Shown piece by piece: positions 1 to 8,268 of a DNA stretch of 64,000 nt. Within the stretch, counting starts at the first letter, position 1, and each line of letters starts with the position of its first letter. Position numbers and translations under genes: made by a program. The stretch covers positions 1,510,501 to 1,574,500 of the forward strand of contig AP026970.1 in assembly GCA_027924025.1 (NCBI GenBank), written 5' to 3'. The notes below the pieces were generated by a model. That model was not told the origin of the DNA. It worked only from the letters and a program-made list of their open reading frames with translations, and did not search any database. The stretch comes from Comamonadaceae bacterium OS-4 (lineage in GTDB: Bacteria; Pseudomonadota; Gammaproteobacteria; Burkholderiales; Burkholderiaceae_C).

Positions 1-1438
1 GGGTGGCGGCTTGCTGGTCGATCATGCGGTTGATCTGGCTCAAGGCCTGTTCGGTGCTCAGGCCGGATGCGTTCAAACCCGCCAATGCGCTATTCGATGC
101 CGTGCTGCCACGGTTGATCATCTCGGTGAGCTGGGCGTGGTGCAAGGTGGTGCGGTCTTGCCACACCGTGACGGAGATCGAGGTGCCAAAGGAGCCGAAC
201 AGCACCCGGCAGAAGCTGCTCAGGCCCGAGGCCGACGCAATCTTGTCGCCCGGTAACCCCCCCAGAATGATGCTGGTGAGCGGAATGAAGAACAGTGCCA
301 ACGCAATACCCTGAATCAGCGTCGGAATCATCATGGTGTTGAAGTCCGACAGCGTGCTGAAGTGCGAACGCATCCAGAGCACCAGCGCAAACACCAGGAA
401 GGCCAGCGTCGCCAAGCGGCGGGTGTCGAACTTGGTGATGTTCTTGCCGATGATGGGCGACAGAATGATCGCAAACAAGCCCACTGGTGCCATCAACATG
501 CCGGCCTGGGTGGCGGTGTAGCCCATGAAGCTTTGCAGCCACAGCGGCAGCAGCACGATGTTGCCCATGAAGAGGCCATAGGCAATCGACATGGCCACCG
601 TGCCGGTCAAGAAGTTGCGGACCTTGAAAAGCTTCAAGTCGACCACCGGGTGGTCATCGGTCAGCTCCCAGGCGATCAAGAACGCGAAGGCCACTACCGA
701 GAGTACGGTAAGCGCAATGATCTCGTTGGAGTGGAACCAGTCGAGCTCTTTGCCCAGGTCCAACATCATCTGAATCGCGGTCACCGCAATCACCAGCAAG
801 GCCAGGCCCACGGTGTCGATGGGCAGTTTGCGCGTTTGCGTTTCCCGCTTGTGGAAGATGCTCCAGGTGATGAACCCCGCCACGATGCCGATGGGCACGT
901 TGATAAAGAAGATCCATCCCCAGTGCGCGTTGTCGGTGATCCAGCCGCCCAGGAGCGGGCCCATCACGGGGGCGACCAGCGTGGTCATGGCCCAAAGCGC
1001 CATCGCCAAGCCCGCAAGGGCCGGTGGATAGCTGGAGAGCAACAGGGTTTGCGCCAGCGGCATCATCGGGCCGGCCACAAAGCCTTGCAGGGCGCGGGCA
1101 CCAATCAGGAAGGGCATGTTGGGCGCAATGCCGCACAACCAGCTGGAGAACACAAACAACAACACGCTGGTGACAAACAGCCGCACCTGCCCGAAGCGCT
1201 GGGACAACCAGCCGGTCAGGGGCAAAGCAATCGCGTTGGCCACGCCAAAGCTGGTGATGACCCAAGTGCCCTGGCTTGAGCTGACCCCGAGGTCACCGGC
1301 AATGGCCGGCAAAGACACGTTGGCAATGGACGAATCCAGCACGTTCATGAACGTGGCGGCCGACAGCGCAATCGTGCCCCACAGGCGCGCCGACCCCTCC
1401 AGGGGCGCGGGCGCAGAGTAAGCGGCGGGTGAGCTCAT
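1..1438 (-). CDS. emrB: EmrB-type MFS drug efflux permease (DHA2 family), C-terminus cut by window edge
   Basis: Inner-membrane proton-driven exporter of the 14-helix DHA2 family, which works with a HlyD-type adaptor and an outer-membrane channel to expel drugs. The frame has no stop before base 1, so about 479 N-terminal residues are present. The start at 1438 begins MSSPAAYSAP and lies 7 bp behind the emrA stop. Visible family features are the first-helix motif FMNVLDSSIANVSLPAIAG, the loop 2-3 motif GWLSQRFGQVRLF, the segment PVMGPLLGGWITDN, and many hydrophobic helices. It is the last gene of the order marR, outer-membrane factor, emrA, emrB, which argues for a self-contained tripartite pump. 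The substrate cannot be read from sequence. Confidence 0.95.
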   Translation of the reverse strand, partial: MSSPAAYSAPAPLEGSARLWGTIALSAATFMNVLDSSIANVSLPAIAGDLGVSSSQGTWVITSFGVANAIALPLTGWLSQRFGQVRLFVTSVLLFVFSSWLCGIAPNMPFLIGARALQGFVAGPMMPLAQTLLLSSYPPALAGLAMALWAMTTLVAPVMGPLLGGWITDNAHWGWIFFINVPIGIVAGFITWSIFHKRETQTRKLPIDTVGLALLVIAVTAIQMMLDLGKELDWFHSNEIIALTVLSVVAFAFLIAWELTDDHPVVDLKLFKVRNFLTGTVAMSIAYGLFMGNIVLLPLWLQSFMGYTATQAGMLMAPVGLFAIILSPIIGKNITKFDTRRLATLAFLVFALVLWMRSHFSTLSDFNTMMIPTLIQGIALALFFIPLTSIILGGLPGDKIASASGLSSFCRVLFGSFGTSISVTVWQDRTTLHHAQLTEMINRGSTASNSALAGLNASGLSTEQALSQINRMIDQQAAT

Positions 1439-1445
1439 GGATGGC

Positions 1446-2711
1446 TCACACGCCTTGGCCGGCCTTGGCGGCGGCATGAGCGTTGGTTTTGGCGCCGCGG
1501 CCGAGGTTGGCGGCAATCACTTTGCGCACTTCGTCGTTGGCTTGCTGGTCCAGCACGGTGTACACATCGGTCTGGGTCACCGAGGCGGAGCGGGGCGCAT
1601 CGGCCAGGGACTTGCCACTCTGGTCGGTCACGTCCACCGTGGCTTCCATCGAGAGGCCTACGCGCAACGGGTTCTGGGCCAGTTGCTCGGCATCCAGCGC
1701 CACCCGCACCGGCACGCGCTGTACCACCTTGATCCAGTTGCCAGTGGCGTTCTGGGCCGGCAGCAGCGAGAAGGCCGCACCGGTGCCGGCACCCAAACCG
1801 GCGACCGTGCCTTTGTACTCCATCTTTTTGCCGTACAGGTCGGCGGTGAGTTTGACCGGTTGGCCGATGCGGATGTTGCGCAACTGCACTTCCTTGAAGT
1901 TGGCATCTACCCACAACTGGTTGAGGGGAATGATGGCCATCAAGGGGGCACCAGCGGCCACGCGTTGGCCCAGCTGCACAGTGCGTTTGGCCACATAGCC
2001 GTCCACCGGGGCAGGCAGCTCAGCGCGGTGCAGCGCGAGGAAAGCTTCGCGCACCTTGGCGGATGCAGCTACCACGCTCGGGTGGGCTTCCACGTTGGTG
2101 CCTTCGGTCAGGGTCTGGTTGCTGGAGAGCTGCTCACGCGCAGCGGCCACGCCAGCTTGGGCGGCGGACAGTGCGTTCTGCGCGGTGGTGAGTTGCGACT
2201 TGGCGTGGTTGAGTTCTTCTTTGGACACCGCGCCGTTGCCGGCCAGTGCCTGGCGGCGGTTCAGGTCGTCGGTGGCGCGGGCAATGTCGGTTTGCGCGCG
2301 GGCGATATCGGACTCACGCAGCGTCACCTGGGCGGACAAGGTGCCGTTGTTGGCGTACAGGGTGCGCACTTGGCGCACCGATTGGGCCAAGTTGGCCTCG
2401 GCTTGGTCGAGTGCGACTTTGGCATCGGCCGGGTCCAACTTCACCAGGGCCTGGCCGGCTTTCACGAAGTCGGTGTCGTCCGCCATGATGGCCGTGACAG
2501 TGCCGCCCACTTGGGGGGTGATTTGGATCACGTTGCCTTGCACATAGGCGTTGTCGGTTTCTTCGGAGTGGCGTGCACCAAAGTAGCCGAAGCCGCCATA
2601 GGCCAGACCCAGCAGCACCACGATGCTGAGGACGGTCAGGGCTTTTTTGCGTGCAGGGTTGCCGGCGGGAGTGGCGGCTGGGGCGACGGTGGGGGTGGAA
2701 GAAGTGCTCAT
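1446..2711 (-). CDS. emrA: EmrA-type membrane-fusion adaptor (HlyD family)
   Basis: Periplasmic adaptor of 421 residues linking the EmrB permease to the outer-membrane factor. It has a cytoplasmic N-terminus, one transmembrane helix at about residues 22-44 (ALTVLSIVVLLGLAYGG), and a biotinyl-lipoyl half beginning HSEETDNAYVQGNVIQITPQ, which is the typical EmrA signature (TDNAYV, PQVGG). A long alpha-helical hairpin follows (about residues 100-210, rich in Ala, Gln, Leu), then the second lipoyl half (PVDGYVAKR) and a beta-barrel. Length is slightly above E. coli EmrA because of a low-complexity Ala-rich C-terminal tail. It sits between the outer-membrane factor (54 bp upstream) and emrB (7 bp downstream), so the pump is made from one transcript. 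Confidence 0.95.
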   Translation of the reverse strand: MSTSSTPTVAPAATPAGNPARKKALTVLSIVVLLGLAYGGFGYFGARHSEETDNAYVQGNVIQITPQVGGTVTAIMADDTDFVKAGQALVKLDPADAKVALDQAEANLAQSVRQVRTLYANNGTLSAQVTLRESDIARAQTDIARATDDLNRRQALAGNGAVSKEELNHAKSQLTTAQNALSAAQAGVAAAREQLSSNQTLTEGTNVEAHPSVVAASAKVREAFLALHRAELPAPVDGYVAKRTVQLGQRVAAGAPLMAIIPLNQLWVDANFKEVQLRNIRIGQPVKLTADLYGKKMEYKGTVAGLGAGTGAAFSLLPAQNATGNWIKVVQRVPVRVALDAEQLAQNPLRVGLSMEATVDVTDQSGKSLADAPRSASVTQTDVYTVLDQQANDEVRKVIAANLGRGAKTNAHAAAKAGQGV

Positions 2712-2764
2712 GGTGTTTCTTTCAATCAGGTTCTGTGCGTGTTGGGTGGGGCCGTAGTGAGTGC

Positions 2765-4273
2765 TTAGCGCGCGACTACGTCACTCGTCTGTGTGGTGGA
2801 GGTGGTGGCTGCGGAGCTGTCGGTGTCGGTAAAGCCGCCCCCCAGTGCGCGGATCAGCTGGATCTGGGTGTCCACGCTGCGGGCCGCCAGGTCCACGGCC
2901 AGCTTGCGCTGGGCCAGCACAGCGGTTTCTGCGTTGAGCACGTTCAGGTAGTTGCCCAAGCCTGCTTCGTACCGCTGCACGGCAATGGCGTAGGCGGCCT
3001 CGGCCGAGCGCTGGGCGGCTTGTTGCTCGGCCTGCTGGCGCTCGATGGCTTTGGTGGAGGTGAGCTGGTCGGCCACATCGTGCACTGCGTCGACGACTGC
3101 GGCGTTGTACGTCTCAATGGCGGCGTCCAAGTCTGCTGCTTTGCCTTTGAGGTTGGCGCGCAGGCGGCCACCTTCAAACAAGGGCAGGCGGATGGCCGGG
3201 CCCACACCCCACTGGGCGCTGCTGCTTTGCACCAGCTTGTCAAAACCGATGCTCGAGAAGCCGGCAAATGCGGTCAGGTTGATGTTGGGGTAGAACAGGG
3301 TTTTGGCGTTGTCTACATCGCGGGTCGCGGCCTCTACACGCCAGCGGGCAGCGACCACATCGGCACGCCGGCCCAGCAGGTCCAGAGGCACCGATTGCAC
3401 TTTGGTTTGTGCGGTTGCTATGGAATGAATAGCTGCTGGCGCATATTTGGTAAGCGCCAGAGGCGTATTTTGTTGCCCGGTTAAGGCGGCGAGGGCATTG
3501 ATGAGCAGGGCTTCCTGCTCTTTCAGGGCCTCGATCTGGAAGCGGGCATCAGGCAATCCGCTTTCGCTTTGCTGGAGTTCGAGCTGGGTGTCCAGGCCGG
3601 CTTGCAGGCGGTCTTTCACCAGCCGTTGGGTTTGCTGGCGCTGGGCGAGAGTGCGTTGCGCCACTTCGAGCTGGCCCTGCACCCGCATCCACTGGAAGTA
3701 GCTGCGGGCCACATTGCTGGCCAGCAGCATGCGGGCAGCCTGGGCGTCCGCCTGGGCGGCGCGGCTTTGGCCGATGGCGGCGTCCAGCGCAGCCCGGTTC
3801 TTGCCGAACAGGTCCAGCTCCCAGCTGCCGCTCATTTGCAGCGTGGCGATCTCGCGCTCGCTGCCAGCAATCGGTGCGGGCACCAAGCCGTTGCGGGTGT
3901 AGAGCTGGCGTGTGGCATCCAGCCCGGCGTTCAATTGCGGAGCGCTGGCGGCGTTGGCATTGTCTATTCCGGCCTGCACTCGCTGCACGCGGGCCTGGGC
4001 CATGCGCAGGTTGGGGTTGTTGGCCAGGGCTTGGGCGACCAGCTGGTTGAGTTGCTCATCGCCGTAGGCTTTCCACCACTGGCTGTCCAGCGCTACGCTG
4101 TCCGCAGGAATGGCTTGGGTGGACAAGCCGGCTTGCTGCGCAGCGACGGGCTTGGCCTGCGAAAAGATGCCCGAGAAGTTGGCACACGCGCTCAAAGACG
4201 CAATGGCCACCGCGCTGAGCGCAAATCGGCTCCAGCGCAGTGCTTGTGAAGTGGAAAAGATGGTGTCTTGCAT
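2765..4273 (-). CDS. NodT/OprM-family outer-membrane efflux lipoprotein
   Basis: Outer-membrane channel of the tripartite pump, 502 residues. The N-terminus carries a signal peptide ending in a lipobox (SLSAC, Cys about residue 30), so it is a lipoprotein. Two repeated OEP helical domains are visible, the first around QWWKAYGDEQLNQLVAQAL and the second around WRVEAATRDVDNAKTLFYPN. Residues LDLLGRRADVVAARW match the family motif LLxRRPDxxxAE. The stretch PLALTKYAPAAIHSIA between the two repeats is encoded by a dispersed hairpin repeat (3417-3472) that keeps the frame open. The gene starts 7 bp after the marR stop and precedes emrA. Confidence 0.94.
   Translation of the reverse strand: MQDTIFSTSQALRWSRFALSAVAIASLSACANFSGIFSQAKPVAAQQAGLSTQAIPADSVALDSQWWKAYGDEQLNQLVAQALANNPNLRMAQARVQRVQAGIDNANAASAPQLNAGLDATRQLYTRNGLVPAPIAGSEREIATLQMSGSWELDLFGKNRAALDAAIGQSRAAQADAQAARMLLASNVARSYFQWMRVQGQLEVAQRTLAQRQQTQRLVKDRLQAGLDTQLELQQSESGLPDARFQIEALKEQEALLINALAALTGQQNTPLALTKYAPAAIHSIATAQTKVQSVPLDLLGRRADVVAARWRVEAATRDVDNAKTLFYPNINLTAFAGFSSIGFDKLVQSSSAQWGVGPAIRLPLFEGGRLRANLKGKAADLDAAIETYNAAVVDAVHDVADQLTSTKAIERQQAEQQAAQRSAEAAYAIAVQRYEAGLGNYLNVLNAETAVLAQRKLAVDLAARSVDTQIQLIRALGGGFTDTDSSAATTSTTQTSDVVAR
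3417..3472 (+). repeat. Dispersed hairpin element, copy C, inside the outer-membrane factor gene
   Basis: Copy of a ~56-bp element seen six times in this window. The 5' block is GCTATGGAATGAATAGCT, followed by GCTGGCGCA, a 10-base spacer, and GCGCCAGAGGC. CTGGCGC and GCGCCAG form a perfect stem. It is antisense to the host gene and encodes a peptide alignable with that encoded by copy D in gluQ. Confidence 0.8.
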
Positions 4274-4280
4274 GGGGTGC

Positions 4281-4790
4281 TTAGCGGTCAGTAGTGGGGG
4301 CGCTCACTGCAGCGCTGTTGGCTGCCTTGATGCGTTGGGCGTTGTCCAGAATGCGGCGCAGGTAGCCTTTCAGGTTCTCGAACTCCTCAGCGCTGAAACC
4401 TTCGAGGTGGGTGTTTTGCACTTCGCACAGCACCTGCGGAATGTCGGCGGCGGCTTGCGTGCCGGCAGGAGTGAGCTGGATGTTGACCACCCGGCGGTCT
4501 TGCTCGGAGCGCACCCGCTGAACCAGGCCTTTGGCCTCCATGCGGTCCAGCAGGCGGGTGGTGGCGCCGTTGTCGAGCTCGCAGGCGCGGGCCAGTTCAG
4601 CCACGGTAGACGCTTGCTTGTTGTAGAGCTTGAAGAGCGGAATCCACTGCGCGTTGGTCAGGTCGGTGTGGGCAAGCTGATGCTCGACCGACTGGGCCAC
4701 GTGCGAGAGGATGCTGCGCATCAGGTAACCGATGCTGTCTTCCGGCCGGTAGCTGTCGGGGCGGTAAAACGAAGGGGCAATGTGTTGCAT
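4281..4790 (-). CDS. MarR-family transcriptional repressor of the efflux operon
   Basis: Winged-helix regulator of 169 residues, the EmrR/MarR type that usually represses its own drug-pump operon and lets go when it binds a hydrophobic or phenolic ligand. The winged-helix core is at about residues 35-125: TNAQWIPLFKLYNK, ASTVAELARACELDNGATTRLLDRMEAKGLV (recognition helix region), and the wing QDRRVVNIQLTPAG with the conserved D-R-R. A C-terminal dimerisation helix follows. It is the first gene of the operon, 7 bp before the outer-membrane factor, and is preceded by a strong promoter with an overlapping palindrome, which fits autorepression. Confidence 0.95.
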   Translation of the reverse strand: MQHIAPSFYRPDSYRPEDSIGYLMRSILSHVAQSVEHQLAHTDLTNAQWIPLFKLYNKQASTVAELARACELDNGATTRLLDRMEAKGLVQRVRSEQDRRVVNIQLTPAGTQAAADIPQVLCEVQNTHLEGFSAEEFENLKGYLRRILDNAQRIKAANSAAVSAPTTDR

Positions 4791-4797
4791 GGCCCGA

Positions 4798-4826
4798 ATA
4801 TTAGTTGCCTAAGCAAATATTGTCAA
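4798..4826 (-). promoter_or_regulatory. Sigma70 promoter of the marR-efflux operon
   Basis: Reading the minus strand, a perfect -35 TTGACA (4821-4826) is separated by exactly 17 bp from a -10 TAATAT (4798-4803), 7 bp before the marR start codon. This leaves a near-leaderless or very short-leader transcript. It is the best promoter match in the window. Confidence 0.75.
4805..4816. promoter_or_regulatory. Putative MarR operator palindrome
   Basis: TTGC-CTAA-GCAA lies inside the 17-bp spacer of the marR promoter. Position and symmetry fit a repressor dimer blocking RNA polymerase. That the adjacent MarR protein binds it is inference from MarR/EmrR autoregulation. Confidence 0.55.
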
Positions 4827-4857
4827 GGCTGATATTGCATGGGCAACGGAATGGGCG

Positions 4858-4882
4858 AAAAAAAGCCGGCATAAGCCGGCTC
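4858..4882 (-). terminator. Rho-independent terminator after gabD
   Basis: On the minus strand AGCCGGC-TTAT-GCCGGCT is followed by seven T residues. It lies 22 bp behind the gabD stop and marks the end of the gab catabolic operon. Confidence 0.8.
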
Positions 4883-4903
4883 TCCAAGCATGCGGGTGCA
4901 GGG

Positions 4904-6376
4904 TTATTTCAAGATGTCGCCCAGGCAGAGGTACTTGACCTCGATGTAGTCGTCCATGCCGAAGTGCGAGCCCTCGCGGCCGAGGCCGGATTGCTTGACG
5001 CCGCCGAAGGGCACATGCTCGGTGGCCAGAATGCCCACGTTCACGCCCACCATGCCGTACTCCAGCGCTTCGCCTACGCGGTAGATGCGGCCGATGTCGC
5101 GGCTGTAGAAGTAGCTGGCCAGGCCGAATTCGGTGTTGTTGGCTGCGTCAATCGCTTCTTGCTCGGTGGTGAACTTGAACACCGGCGCAAAGGGGCCGAA
5201 GGTTTCTTCGCGAGCGCACAGCATGTCGGCAGTGGCGCCGGATACGACTGTCGGCTCGAAGAACTGGCCCTGCAGGGCGTTGCCACCGGTTTCCACCTTG
5301 CCGCCCTTGGCTATAGCGTCAGCCACATGGCGTTTGACTTTTTCGATGGCCGCGTCTTCGATCAGCGGGCCTTGCACCACGCCGTCTTCAAAGCCGTTGC
5401 CGACTTTCATGGCGGCAACTTTGGCGCTGAACTTGGCCACGAACTGGTCGTACACGCCGGCCTGCACATAGAAGCGGTTGGCGCATACGCAGGTTTGACC
5501 GGCGTTGCGGTACTTGCTGGCCAGAGCGCCTTCGACCGCAGAGTCCACATCGGCGTCGTCAAATACGATGAAGGGGGCATTGCCGCCCAACTCGAGCGAC
5601 AGCTTTTTGACGGTAGGCGCGCTTTGCGCCATCAGGATGCGGCCCACTTCAGTGGAGCCGGTGAAGCTCAAGTGGCGCACCACATCGCTGGCGCAAATGA
5701 CCTTGCCCACGGCAATGGACTGATCGCTGTCCGCGGTGATCATGTTGAGCACACCGGCTGGAATGCCGGCGCGGATGGCCAGCTCGGCAGCTGCCAGCGC
5801 CGTCAGGGGAGTGAGTTCCGCGGGCTTGATGATGACCGGGCAACCGGCTGCCAAGGCGGGTGCCACCTTGCGGGTGATCATGGCGAGCGGGAAGTTCCAC
5901 GGCGTGATGGCGGCGCACACGCCAATGGGCTGCTTGATGACCATGAGGCGGCGGTTGTTGTCAAACTGGGGCAGGGTCTCACCGTTGACGCGCTTGGCTT
6001 CTTCGGCGAACCACTCCACAAAGCTGGCGCCATAGGCAATTTCGCCTTTGGCCTCGGCAAACGGCTTGCCTTGCTCGGCGGTCATGATGCGGGCCAGGTC
6101 TTCCTGGTTGGCCATCAGCAAATCAAACCACTTGCGCAGGATGATGCTGCGCTCTTTGGCGGTCTTGCTCTTCCAGGCGGGCCAGGCGGCGTTGGCAGCG
6201 GCGATGGCGGCTTCCGCATCAGCGGCACCGAGGTTGGCCACATCGGCCAGGTGCTGGCCGTTGGACGGATCAGTCACCGCAAAGCGGCTCGCGCCAGCGA
6301 CCCATTGGCCGTTGATCAGCGCATCGGTCTTGAGCAGGCTGGGGTCTTTCAGCAGGGAAAGCGGCGATGTGGACAT
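4904..6376 (-). CDS. gabD: Succinate-semialdehyde dehydrogenase (NAD(P)+)
   Basis: Aldehyde dehydrogenase of 490 residues that oxidises succinate semialdehyde to succinate, the last step of GABA breakdown. Typical GabD features are visible: the N-terminal ALINGQWV, the substrate/NADP segment ITPWNFPLAMITRK, the glycine motif FTGSTEVGR, the catalytic Glu in LELGGNAPFIVFDDAD, and the nucleophile Cys in NAGQTCVCANR with the second Cys of the GabD subfamily. Length matches E. coli GabD (482). It is the last gene of the operon gabT, transporter, ureohydrolase, gabD and is followed by a terminator at 4858-4882. The 100-bp gap before it holds copy F of the dispersed hairpin. Confidence 0.95.
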   Translation of the reverse strand: MSTSPLSLLKDPSLLKTDALINGQWVAGASRFAVTDPSNGQHLADVANLGAADAEAAIAAANAAWPAWKSKTAKERSIILRKWFDLLMANQEDLARIMTAEQGKPFAEAKGEIAYGASFVEWFAEEAKRVNGETLPQFDNNRRLMVIKQPIGVCAAITPWNFPLAMITRKVAPALAAGCPVIIKPAELTPLTALAAAELAIRAGIPAGVLNMITADSDQSIAVGKVICASDVVRHLSFTGSTEVGRILMAQSAPTVKKLSLELGGNAPFIVFDDADVDSAVEGALASKYRNAGQTCVCANRFYVQAGVYDQFVAKFSAKVAAMKVGNGFEDGVVQGPLIEDAAIEKVKRHVADAIAKGGKVETGGNALQGQFFEPTVVSGATADMLCAREETFGPFAPVFKFTTEQEAIDAANNTEFGLASYFYSRDIGRIYRVGEALEYGMVGVNVGILATEHVPFGGVKQSGLGREGSHFGMDDYIEVKYLCLGDILK

Positions 6377-6397
6377 GGTGTCTCCTCAATATACAAA

Positions 6398-6453
6398 CAA
6401 AATTGGCTGCCAGCGCCCGTGGAATATGCGCAAGCAGCTATGAAAAACGTAGC
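6398..6453 (-). repeat. Dispersed hairpin element, copy F, between the ureohydrolase gene and gabD
   Basis: Minus-strand copy starting GCTACGTTTTTCATAGCT, then GCTTGCGCA, a 10-base spacer and GGGCGCTGGCAGCC, ending in AATTTTG. GCTGC-TT-GCGC pairs with GCGC-TG-GCAGC. It begins 23 bp behind the ureohydrolase stop in the sense orientation, so it may dampen or process the transcript before gabD. Confidence 0.85.
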
Positions 6454-6476
6454 AAATTCAGGTGTGGTGCCAGCGG

Positions 6477-7421
6477 TCAGCGCACCGGTACCCCGGGTAG
6501 CACACACAGCATTTCGTACAACAGGTTGGCCCCTAGCAGGGCGGTGTTGCCCGTGGTGTCGTAGGGCGGTGATACCTCTACCAAGTCTGCCCCAACGATA
6601 TTAAGCCCACGGCAACCCCGGATGAGCTCCAGCGCCTGCGGCACGGTCAGTCCACCGATTTCAGGCGTCCCGGTACCGCCGGCGTAGGCAGGGTCAATAC
6701 CGTCAATGTCAAAGCTCAGGTAGCAGGGGGTGTTGCCCACCCGCTGGCGCACCTGCTCCATGACGGGGGCCAAGGACTGGTGCCACACCTCGTGGGCAGG
6801 TACCAGCGTAAAGCCTTGGCGGCGCGGCCAATCGAAATCATCGGCCGCATAACCGGTGCCGCGCAGGCCGATCTGGGTGACCTTGTGGCAATCAAGCAGG
6901 CCTTCTTCCACCGCGCGGCGGAAGGGGGTGCCGTGCGCAATGCGCTCGCCGAACATGTCTTCATTCACGTCGGCATGCGCATCCACATGCACCATCGCCA
7001 CCGGGCCGTGTTGGGCGGCCATGGCCCGCAGAATGGGTAGCGCAATGGTGTGGTCACCGCCCAGGGTGAGCGGTATGCAGCCGTGGCCCAGCACCTCGGC
7101 GTAATAGGCGGTGATGATGTCGACCGACTTCAACAACGAGTAGGTGTTGATGGGCACATCGCCCAGATCCGCCACTTGCAGGGCATCAAACGGCGCAGCG
7201 CCGGTGGCCATGTTGTAGGGGCGCAGCAGGCAGGATTCCGCGCGGATCTGGCGCGGGCCGAAGCGCGCACCCGGGCGGTGGCTGGTGCCGATGTCCAGCG
7301 GTACGCCAATGAAAGCCGCATTCAGCCCTTGGGCCGACGCGGCAACCGGCAGTCGCATCATGCTGGCGATGCCGCCGAAGCGCGGCATGGCATTGCCGGA
7401 AAGAGGTTGGTTCAGTTCCAT
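6477..7421 (-). CDS. Ureohydrolase, agmatinase family; probable guanidinobutyrase
   Basis: Manganese metalloenzyme of 314 residues that cleaves a guanidino group to urea plus an amine. Metal-ligand motifs are GGDHTI, HVDAHADVNED and SFDIDGIDPAYAGGTGTPE. I chose the ATG at 7421 (MELNQPLSGNAM), 17 bp behind the permease stop; an in-frame start at 7463 would overlap the permease. The family includes agmatinase, arginase and guanidinobutyrase and motifs alone do not separate them. The operon carries gabT and gabD but no putrescine aminotransferase or aminobutyraldehyde dehydrogenase, so 4-guanidinobutyrate to GABA is the reaction that completes a pathway. That assignment is inference. Confidence 0.9.
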   Translation of the reverse strand: MELNQPLSGNAMPRFGGIASMMRLPVAASAQGLNAAFIGVPLDIGTSHRPGARFGPRQIRAESCLLRPYNMATGAAPFDALQVADLGDVPINTYSLLKSVDIITAYYAEVLGHGCIPLTLGGDHTIALPILRAMAAQHGPVAMVHVDAHADVNEDMFGERIAHGTPFRRAVEEGLLDCHKVTQIGLRGTGYAADDFDWPRRQGFTLVPAHEVWHQSLAPVMEQVRQRVGNTPCYLSFDIDGIDPAYAGGTGTPEIGGLTVPQALELIRGCRGLNIVGADLVEVSPPYDTTGNTALLGANLLYEMLCVLPGVPVR

Positions 7422-7438
7422 AGGGGCTGGGCTCAGGG

Positions 7439-8257
7439 TCAGGCTTTGCGGCCGCGCAGCCACTCCAGCACCAGCAGCATGGCGGTGGTGAACAGGATCA
7501 GCAAAGTGGCCACCGCTGCAATCGTGGGCGAGATGTTTTCGCGGATGCCGGTGAACATCTGGCGCGGCAGGGTGGTCTGCTCAGCGCCGGCGAGGAACAG
7601 GGTGACCACGACTTCGTCAAACGAGGTGGCAAAGGCGAACAGCGCACCCGAAATCACACCCGGGGCAATCACCGGCAATGTGACCCGCATGAAGGTGTTG
7701 AACGGTGTTTCGCCCAGACTCAACGAGGCGCGCACCAGGTTGTGGTTGAAGTTGGCCAGGGTGGCGAGCACCGTGGTCAACACAAAGGGGGCACCCATGG
7801 CGGCGTGCACCGCAATCAAGCCCACATAGCTGTCGCTCAGACCCAAGGGGGCGAAATACAGGTAGGTGGCTACGCCGATCACGATCACCGGCACCACCAT
7901 GGGGGCGATCAGGAAAGCCATGAGCAGACCCTTGAAGCGGAACTCGGTGCGGCTCAAGCCAACAGCGGCCAGCGTGCCCAGCACGGTGGCAATCACCGTA
8001 GCGGCAGGCGCCACGATGAAGCTGTTGCGCATGGCGTTAGACCACTCAGGCGCGGTGAACAAGTGGCTGTACCACTTGGTCGACCAGCCGGGGATCGGGT
8101 AGGTCAAAAACGAGCTGCTGGAAAACGACAGCGGAATGATGGCGAGGATAGGCGCCAACAAGTAGCCCAGCACCAGCACACACACGATGCGCAGCAGCCA
8201 CCAGCCAGCCTTGTCGGCCAAGGTGAAGTAGAGGGGGAATTCAGGCAGTTTGAACAT
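7439..8257 (-). CDS. ABC transporter permease, PotC/PotI-like
   Basis: Inner-membrane permease of 272 residues with about six hydrophobic segments, for example WLLRIVCVLVLGYLLAPILA and the C-terminal LLILFTTAMLLVLEWL. The EAA-type cytoplasmic loop that docks on the ATPase is visible as VTLPVIAPGVISGALFAF. The SFDE pattern after it is typical of polyamine-type permeases. It follows the larger permease by 11 bp and precedes the ureohydrolase by 17 bp. In Pot-type transporters the two permeases form a heterodimer. Substrate inferred from context: a guanidino compound, GABA or a polyamine. Confidence 0.92.
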   Translation of the reverse strand: MFKLPEFPLYFTLADKAGWWLLRIVCVLVLGYLLAPILAIIPLSFSSSSFLTYPIPGWSTKWYSHLFTAPEWSNAMRNSFIVAPAATVIATVLGTLAAVGLSRTEFRFKGLLMAFLIAPMVVPVIVIGVATYLYFAPLGLSDSYVGLIAVHAAMGAPFVLTTVLATLANFNHNLVRASLSLGETPFNTFMRVTLPVIAPGVISGALFAFATSFDEVVVTLFLAGAEQTTLPRQMFTGIRENISPTIAAVATLLILFTTAMLLVLEWLRGRKA

Positions 8258-8268
8258 GAATGTCTTTC

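Noticed and set aside
362-1279. Long plus-strand frames opposite emrB (and similar shadows opposite emrA, gabD, dinG and cheA)
   Set aside because: GC-rich codon bias gives long antisense frames. The opposite strand carries recognisable families with conserved motifs, while these frames are His/Gln/Arg-rich without domains.
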